Shown piece by piece: positions 22,795-27,660 of a DNA stretch of 27,660 bases. Location: NCBI GenBank assembly GCA_009779515.1, contig WREE01000003.1:1-27660 (forward strand), read 5' to 3'. The position numbers and the translations under genes were made by a program. Origin of the DNA: Symbiobacteriaceae bacterium (GTDB lineage Bacteria > Bacillota > JAAYKD01 > WRDA01). Numbering within the stretch: position 1 is the first letter of the stretch; the number at the start of each line of letters is the position of its first letter. Below the pieces are notes generated by a model. It ran no database searches. It had not been told where the DNA came from and saw nothing but the letters and a program-made list of their open reading frames with translations.

Positions 22795-23769
22795 GTGGAT
22801 CGAGAGTTAGCTCTGGAGTTTGTTCGGGTCACGGAGGCTGCTGCTTTAGCCTCGGCTCGCTGGCTGGGACGAGGCGACAAAAATGCCGCTGATGCAGCGG
22901 CGGTAGAAGCTATGCGTACCCTTTTCGATTCTATCGATGTTCAGGGGGTAGTGGTTATCGGTGAAGGAGAGATGGATGAAGCTCCCATGCTCTACATCGG
23001 GGAAGAGGTTGGGGCTAAAGGGCGAAAAGAGCTAGGCCCCAGGGTGGACATTGCGGTGGATCCTTTGGAAGGAACTAATTTAGTGGCTAAAGGGTTGCCG
23101 GGAGCTATTTCGGTGATGGCAGTAGGTCCCAAAGATAGTCTGCTCCATGCTCCGGACATGTACATGGAGAAGATTGCTGTGGGTCCCAAAGCTGCCGGCA
23201 AGATCAACATCGAATGGTCGGTGCGTAGGAATCTGGAAGCAGTGGCGGCGGCTTTAGAGAAATCTTTACAAGATGTAACCCTTATCCTCCTGGACAGACC
23301 CCGCCACGAAGATATTGTGCGGGAAGCCAGAGAAGTCGGAGTGCGTATTCGTATGATTAGCGATGGCGATGTCTCAGCGGCAGTAGCGACCTGCATTGAA
23401 GATAGCGGTATCGATATTCTGTTGGGGACTGGCGGTGCTCCGGAAGGGGTCTTGGCGGCAGCCGCTCTCAAATGCTTGGGGGGAGAACTCCAAGGTCGCC
23501 TTGCTCCCGAAGATGACGAAGACCGGGAGCGGATGGCGAGCATGGATCAACCGGAAGGGAAAATTCTCTTGCTCTACGATATGGTACGAGACGAGGATAT
23601 CTTCTTTGTGGCGACGGGTATCTCCGATGGCGACATTTTACGAGGGGTACGCTTTGGCAGTGGTAACACCGCTCGCACCCACTCTATGGTTATGCGGGGG
23701 CGCACCGGCACCGTGCGCTATATCGATGCTCTGCACCGCCTGGATAAAAAAACTTTTTGGCACTTTTAG
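22795..23769 (+). CDS. glpX: Fructose-1,6-bisphosphatase, class II
   Basis: GlpX removes the 1-phosphate of fructose 1,6-bisphosphate in gluconeogenesis. The 324-aa protein shows GEGEMDEAPML, the metal-binding DPLEGTNLVAKGLPGA, MYMEKIAVGP, DGDVSAA and GTGGAPEGVLAAAALKCLGG, all standard for class II enzymes. The start is GTG 22795 behind AAGGGTGG. It lies 37 nt after the deaminase and 8 nt before the acetamidase-type gene. Its pairing with a glucokinase-like gene upstream puts opposite ends of sugar metabolism in one run. Confidence 0.96.
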   Translation: MDRELALEFVRVTEAAALASARWLGRGDKNAADAAAVEAMRTLFDSIDVQGVVVIGEGEMDEAPMLYIGEEVGAKGRKELGPRVDIAVDPLEGTNLVAKGLPGAISVMAVGPKDSLLHAPDMYMEKIAVGPKAAGKINIEWSVRRNLEAVAAALEKSLQDVTLILLDRPRHEDIVREAREVGVRIRMISDGDVSAAVATCIEDSGIDILLGTGGAPEGVLAAAALKCLGGELQGRLAPEDDEDRERMASMDQPEGKILLLYDMVRDEDIFFVATGISDGDILRGVRFGSGNTARTHSMVMRGRTGTVRYIDALHRLDKKTFWHF

Positions 23770-23777
23770 TGGGGTGT

Positions 23778-24677
23778 ATGGTGAAAAGGGTAACTAAAGA
23801 CAAGTATGTTTATCAGTTTAACTCTGAGGCGACCCCGGTTCTGCAAGTGGAACCGGGGGAACTGGTTCTCTTGGAGACCCAGGATGCTCTGGGTGGACAA
23901 ATCGTCGATGAAAACAGCAGCCTGGCGGCTATCGACTGGAATGCGGTTAACCCAGCTACAGGTCCGGTTTATATCAACGGAGCTGCCCCCGGTGATACCC
24001 TTAAGGTAATTATTCACGAGATAACGGTGGCGCCCCAGGGTGCAGTCATGGCCTTAAATGGCTCCGGTTTCTTCGGTACGCGGATTGAGGGGAGCCATTT
24101 TAAGCTGGCGCGTATTGGCAAAACTCACGCCCAGGTAGGGGATATCAGCTATCCCTTAAATATTATGATTGGGGTTATGGGGGTGGCACCGGCAGGTGCT
24201 CCCAGCAATACAGGAACTCCCGGCAGCCATGGAGGAAATATGGATAACCGTAAAATCCAGGCAGGGACTACCCTGTACCTTCCTGTCTACCATCCGGGAG
24301 CTCTTTTCGCCGTGGGTGACCTCCACGCGGTAATGGCAGATGGCGAAGTAAGCGTTACCGGCATCGAAGTAGCCGGGGAGATTACTCTCTCTTTTGAACT
24401 CCTAAAAGGGGTAACCCTCGCTAATCCTATCGGGGAAGATGCTACCCATCTCTATTTTATAGCCTCCGGGGCGACTTTAGACGAAGCGGCCGCTCTCGCC
24501 TTAAACGATGCTGCTGCTTTTCTGCAGGAGAGGTTGAACTTCACCCTTCAGGATGCCGCTATGCTGCTTTCTTTGTGTGGTAATTTGGAAGTTTGTCAAA
24601 TTGTCGATCCCTTACTTACCATGCGGGTAGCCGTGGCGAAGGAGCAGTTACAACAAGCTGGGTTTAAGGGAGTATGA
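23778..24677 (+). CDS. Acetamidase/formamidase family protein
   Basis: This 299-aa protein of the FmdA/AmdA family would hydrolyse short-chain amides to ammonia and a carboxylate (formate from formamide). Recognisable segments are NPATGPVYINGAAPGDTLKV, MIGVMGVAPAG, NTGTPGSHGGNMDNRKI, and LPVYHPGALFAVGDLHAVMADGEVSVTGIE. The start is either ATG 23778 or GTG 23781; the GTGGGG ribosome site is very close (about 3-6 nt). The substrate is not determined by sequence. It lies between glpX and folD in the same direction. Confidence 0.9.
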   Translation: MVKRVTKDKYVYQFNSEATPVLQVEPGELVLLETQDALGGQIVDENSSLAAIDWNAVNPATGPVYINGAAPGDTLKVIIHEITVAPQGAVMALNGSGFFGTRIEGSHFKLARIGKTHAQVGDISYPLNIMIGVMGVAPAGAPSNTGTPGSHGGNMDNRKIQAGTTLYLPVYHPGALFAVGDLHAVMADGEVSVTGIEVAGEITLSFELLKGVTLANPIGEDATHLYFIASGATLDEAAALALNDAAAFLQERLNFTLQDAAMLLSLCGNLEVCQIVDPLLTMRVAVAKEQLQQAGFKGV

Positions 24678-24727
24678 AAACTCGCTAGATACCAGCTGGA
24701 AAATATATTACCTAAAGGGGGTATAAC

Positions 24728-25570
24728 ATGGCCGAAATTTTAGACGGTAGGGAAGTTGTAGCAGCGCTTAACGAGAAGCTTCAGGAGGAAGTTGCTCAGT
24801 TGGTAGCCCAGGGGATTACCCCCACTTTAGCCATTGTACGTCTGGGCGAAAGAGGGGACGATATTGCTTATGAACGGGGAGCGCTCAGACGCTGTGCCAC
24901 CGTGGGGGTGGAGGTTAAGAGCTATCTGCTGGCGGAAGATGCTACCCAGGAGGAGCTTCTCACCGTTATCCAAGAAATTAACCAAGATGCCGGAATTCAT
25001 GGCTGCTTGCTCCTGCGTCCCCTGCCTAAGCATATGGACGATAACCTGGTGCGCAACAGCCTGGCTCCGGAGAAAGATATCGACGGCATCACCGACGCTT
25101 CCCTGGCAGGGGTTTTTACTGGCTTTGCCACCGGGTATCCCCCTTGTACTGCCCAGGCCTGTATGGAGATTCTCGATTATTACGATATAAATGTTACCGG
25201 GAAAAAAGCTGTGGTTATCGGGCGCAGCCTGGTGGTGGGCAAACCTGCCGCGATGATGCTGCTGCAGAAAAACGCTACGGTGACCATTTGCCATACTCGC
25301 ACAGTGGATATGCCTGCCATCTGTCGGGAAGGTGAGTTGCTTATTGTTGCTGCTGGTCGTCCCCGTATTGTAGGTAAAGACTACTTAGCTCCGGGGCAGA
25401 TTGTCATTGATGTGGGTATTAACTACGACGAGGAAGACGAGCTTTGCGGAGATGTCAACTTTGAGGAGGCAGAGCCTATTGTAGCCTCTATCACCCCAGT
25501 GCCGGGAGGCGTGGGAACAGTGACCACTTCGGTGCTGGTTAAGCATGTAGTCGAAGCTGCTAGGAGGTAG
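24728..25570 (+). CDS. folD: Divergent FolD (methylene-THF dehydrogenase/methenyl-THF cyclohydrolase family)
   Basis: FolD interconverts 5,10-methylene-THF, methenyl-THF and 10-formyl-THF with NAD(P). The 280-aa length and both domains are normal: the NAD(P) loop GRSLVVGKPAAMML, KDIDGIT with Asp119, and the C-terminal PGGVG turn. Key positions differ. The tyrosine Tyr48 is kept, but the residue four further on, normally the catalytic lysine, is Ala52 (YERGA). The VQLPLP motif reads LLRPLP, so the conserved glutamine is Leu96. The PGGVGP(M/F)T signature is PGGVGTVT. AAAGGGGG lies 6 nt before ATG 24728. Cyclohydrolase activity is doubtful; dehydrogenase activity may remain. I have a vague memory of similar forms in other anaerobes. 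Confidence 0.9.
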   Translation: MAEILDGREVVAALNEKLQEEVAQLVAQGITPTLAIVRLGERGDDIAYERGALRRCATVGVEVKSYLLAEDATQEELLTVIQEINQDAGIHGCLLLRPLPKHMDDNLVRNSLAPEKDIDGITDASLAGVFTGFATGYPPCTAQACMEILDYYDINVTGKKAVVIGRSLVVGKPAAMMLLQKNATVTICHTRTVDMPAICREGELLIVAAGRPRIVGKDYLAPGQIVIDVGINYDEEDELCGDVNFEEAEPIVASITPVPGGVGTVTTSVLVKHVVEAARR

Positions 25571-25576
25571 TTGGCA

Positions 25577-27406
25577 TTGCACAGGCTTCTTTTAAAAAGC
25601 ACTCCTCCGGAGCGCCGCCTGGTTGACAATATCTACGAAGGGGTTAAACGCCGCGTTCTCTCAGGGGAACGCGGTACCTGTCCGGTAGAGTTGCTGGTTA
25701 GCTTTTTACGTCTCAGCAGCGCTCAAAGCTGCGGCAAATGCACCCCCTGCCGCGTGGGGGTAAGCAAAATTATCGATATACTGGAGAATGTTCTCGACGG
25801 TCGCGGCTCTTTCGAAGATCTGGAACTCATTAAACGGACAGCATCTGTTATCGCCGATACCGCCGATTGCGCTATTGGCTACCAAAGCGCCCAGTTGGTG
25901 TTACAGGATCTGGATAGCTACCGCCAAGAGTTCGCGGCGCATCTTACCCAGGGCGCCTGTCTGGCAGTCAGCACGGCAGTGAGCTGCCGTCAGCACTGTC
26001 CTGCCGATGTAGATGTGCCAGGCTACATTGCTCTTTGCGCAGCCGGCCGCTACCAGGATGCTTTGCGCCTCATACGCAAAGATAACCCCCTTCCGGTATC
26101 CTGTGCTCTCATTTGCGAACATCCCTGCGAAGAGTTCTGCCGCCGAGGGATCGTGGACGACCCTATCAATATCCGCGCCTTAAAGCGCACCATTATTGAA
26201 AAAGCCGGGGAGACGCCACCCCCTCCCTCACTCCCTGCCACCGGCAAAAGGGTAGCTGTGGTGGGAGGAGGACCCGGAGGGCTTAGCGCCGCTTACTTCC
26301 TCTCCCTGATGGGGCACCAGGTTACCCTTTATGAGAAGCGAAAGCAGTTAGGTGGTATGCTGCGTTATGGTATACCTATCTATCGTCTACCTGCTCGCTA
26401 CTTAGATGCCGACATTAAAGCGATTCTGGCCACCGGGGTTGAGGTAGTGTTGGAGACCGAAATTGGTAAAGATATAACCTTAGGGGAGCTGCGTGAACGC
26501 TTCGATAGCGTCTTTATTACCATTGGCGCTCACGGTGCCCGAGCCTTGGGGATTCCCGGCGAGGAGAGCCGAGGAGTGCTTTCCGCCGTAGAGCTGTTGT
26601 CCCAGGTGGGAGATGGTGTCCAGCCGGATTTTAGCAACAAGGATGTCATGGTTATTGGCGGAGGAAATGTGGCGATGGATGCCACCCGTACCGCTCTGCG
26701 ACTGGGAGCCAAAACGGTGTGTTGTGCTTATCGTCGTCGGATTGACGACATGACTGCCATGCCTCACGAGGTAGCAGGGGCCATCGCCGAAGGAGCGGAG
26801 ATTATCCCCTTAAGAGCCCCTTTGCGGGTAGAAGCTAACGCTGCCGGCGAGGTCGAGGCGGTTATTTTAGCACCGCAGATTAGCGGTGAATACCGTTCGG
26901 GTCGCCCTATGCCCCGTAACGCTGCTCTTCCTGAGGAGCGTTGGCAGTGCCAAGTAGTGATTGTGGCAGTTGGCCAGTCTATTGACTCGGAGCATTTTAA
27001 GGAGAGCGGCGTTCCCTTAAGGTGGGATCAATTACGCACTACGGCTACCGGTGCCGTTTTGGAGTTGCCTGGGGTCTTCGCCGGGGGCGACTGCTCCTAT
27101 GGTCCGGCTTCGGCTATTCGCGCCATTGAAGCCGGCAAGGTAGCGGCTGCCAATATCGATACTTATCTGGGCTATAACCATCAACTGGAGTTAGATATAG
27201 CTATTCCCACAAGTTATCACGGTAACAAGCCCCAGTGGGGGCGTGCCACTTGTCTGGAGCGGGAAGCTGCCGAACGCAGGCAAGATTTTGACTTAATAGA
27301 ATATCCTTTAAGCGAGGAAGAAGGAGAACAGGAGTGCTCGCGTTGCCTACGCTGCGATATCCGCGGCTTAGGGGCGCTCAAAGAGGGGAGGGTGGCTAAA
27401 TGGTAA
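25577..27406 (+). CDS. NuoF-type [4Fe-4S] domain fused to GltD-like FAD/NAD(P) oxidoreductase
   Basis: This 609-aa electron-transfer subunit contains, in order: a NuoF C-terminal-type [4Fe-4S] site with CGKCTPC (Cys52, Cys55, Cys58, plus Cys98 in DCAIG) but without the NuoF FMN/NADH domain; a GltD/DPD-type double-cluster region (cysteines about 137-188); an FAD Rossmann fold VVGGGPGGLSAA (about 229-240); and an NAD(P) fold IGGGNVAMDA (from 361). It ends with a CxxCxxC motif (587-593). Such subunits pass electrons between NAD(P)H and partners such as formate dehydrogenase or hydrogenase. I chose TTG 25577 because AGGAGG (25562-25567), inside the folD end, is 9 nt away; TTG 25571 is too close. 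Its stop overlaps the next start by 7 nt. Confidence 0.9.
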   Translation: MHRLLLKSTPPERRLVDNIYEGVKRRVLSGERGTCPVELLVSFLRLSSAQSCGKCTPCRVGVSKIIDILENVLDGRGSFEDLELIKRTASVIADTADCAIGYQSAQLVLQDLDSYRQEFAAHLTQGACLAVSTAVSCRQHCPADVDVPGYIALCAAGRYQDALRLIRKDNPLPVSCALICEHPCEEFCRRGIVDDPINIRALKRTIIEKAGETPPPPSLPATGKRVAVVGGGPGGLSAAYFLSLMGHQVTLYEKRKQLGGMLRYGIPIYRLPARYLDADIKAILATGVEVVLETEIGKDITLGELRERFDSVFITIGAHGARALGIPGEESRGVLSAVELLSQVGDGVQPDFSNKDVMVIGGGNVAMDATRTALRLGAKTVCCAYRRRIDDMTAMPHEVAGAIAEGAEIIPLRAPLRVEANAAGEVEAVILAPQISGEYRSGRPMPRNAALPEERWQCQVVIVAVGQSIDSEHFKESGVPLRWDQLRTTATGAVLELPGVFAGGDCSYGPASAIRAIEAGKVAAANIDTYLGYNHQLELDIAIPTSYHGNKPQWGRATCLEREAAERRQDFDLIEYPLSEEEGEQECSRCLRCDIRGLGALKEGRVAKW

Positions 27407-27660
27407 GTTTAACTATCGATAACCAGGTTGTTACCGTCCCTCCCGGGATGACCATTGTAGCAGCGGCGCAAACAGCCGGGATTACTATCCCCACCCTTTG
27501 CTATTTGCCCGGTATTTGTCAGGTGGCAGCTTGTCGGGTCTGTGCCGTGGAGATAGTCGGCGACTCTAACCTGGCGGCAGCTTGCAACACCCAGGTGGAG
27601 AGCGGCATGGTTATCCATACCAACAGTCGGCGTGCCCGGGAAGCCAGGCGCACCAATGTG
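27400..27660 (+). CDS. [2Fe-2S] N-terminal domain of a formate dehydrogenase- or [FeFe]-hydrogenase-like catalytic subunit (partial)
   Basis: The first 87 codons of a gene are cut by the window edge. They encode a plant-ferredoxin-like fold: LTIDNQVVTVPPGMTIVAAA, then cysteines at 34, 45, 48 and 62 with the C-x10-C-x2-C-x13-C spacing of the NuoG/HydA/FdhA N-terminal domain. SRRAREARRTNV follows, as in clostridial hydrogenase and formate dehydrogenase large subunits. Which of the two it is cannot be decided without the remaining sequence. ATG 27400 overlaps the end of the fusion gene, with GAGGGGAGGG about 8 nt upstream, so the two subunits are translationally coupled and probably form one complex. 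Confidence 0.88.
   Translation, partial: MVSLTIDNQVVTVPPGMTIVAAAQTAGITIPTLCYLPGICQVAACRVCAVEIVGDSNLAAACNTQVESGMVIHTNSRRAREARRTNV

Noticed and set aside
1..27660. CRISPR array, prophage, IS transposase, rRNA or tRNA genes
   Set aside because: I looked for regularly spaced repeats, integrase or transposase motifs, and tRNA-like cloverleaf segments, and found none that hold up.

Overview
The window looks like a stretch of chromosome from an anaerobic Bacillota (Firmicutes), most likely of the Clostridia type. The evidence is a methionine T-box leader, strong AGGAGG-type ribosome sites with frequent GTG and TTG starts, the rpsB-tsf-pyrH-frr-uppS-cdsA-dxr-rseP order, a QueT-type S component, and a NuoF/GltD-type oxidoreductase followed by a complex iron-sulfur enzyme. 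I see no phage, plasmid, IS transposase, CRISPR array, rRNA or tRNA. Apart from the first 900 bases the window is densely coding, mostly on the + strand.

Layout. 1-903 is non-coding. It holds a pair of mirror-image hairpins, two copies of an 82-bp structured repeat (165-246 and 731-812), a consensus promoter and a Met T-box riboswitch. Next come metG, tatD, rsmA and coaD (904-5113). Two minus-strand genes follow: a Gx-type membrane protein and a membrane-anchored PpiC foldase (5110-6655). Then there is a large cytoplasmic-looking M14 metallopeptidase, a lone cheW and an mscS-type channel (6836-10891). A new promoter with a leader attenuator starts the translation and envelope block: rpsB, tsf, pyrH, frr, a terminator, then uppS, cdsA, dxr and rseP (10912-17929). 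The last third (18023-27660) is a tightly spaced metabolic run: queT, an R. etli-type asparaginase, a ROK sugar kinase, purine nucleoside phosphorylase, an MTA/SAH deaminase, class II FBPase, an acetamidase/formamidase, a divergent folD, a NuoF/GltD-type fusion subunit, and the start of a [2Fe-2S] protein cut by the window edge.

How the genes fit together. The first third is housekeeping: tRNA charging, rRNA methylation and CoA synthesis. The middle block makes translation factors, UMP, undecaprenyl-PP, CDP-diacylglycerol and isoprenoid precursors, and carries out site-2 proteolysis. The last block combines nitrogen release (asparaginase, formamidase), nucleoside/SAM by-product salvage (deaminase plus PNP), sugar entry and gluconeogenesis (ROK, GlpX), and one-carbon/redox metabolism (FolD, then an NAD(P)-linked flavin/Fe-S subunit with a hydrogenase- or formate-dehydrogenase-like partner).

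The points most worth a second look are these: the FolD protein lacks the usual catalytic lysine and glutamine and has an altered C-terminal signature; it sits beside a formamidase and the fusion oxidoreductase; the structured repeat separates the T-box from metG; rpsB has a probable leader terminator; and overlapping palindromes precede queT. I did not find an unmistakably new multi-gene system. The best candidate for undescribed biology is the formamidase, divergent FolD, NuoF/GltD fusion and [2Fe-2S] enzyme cluster.
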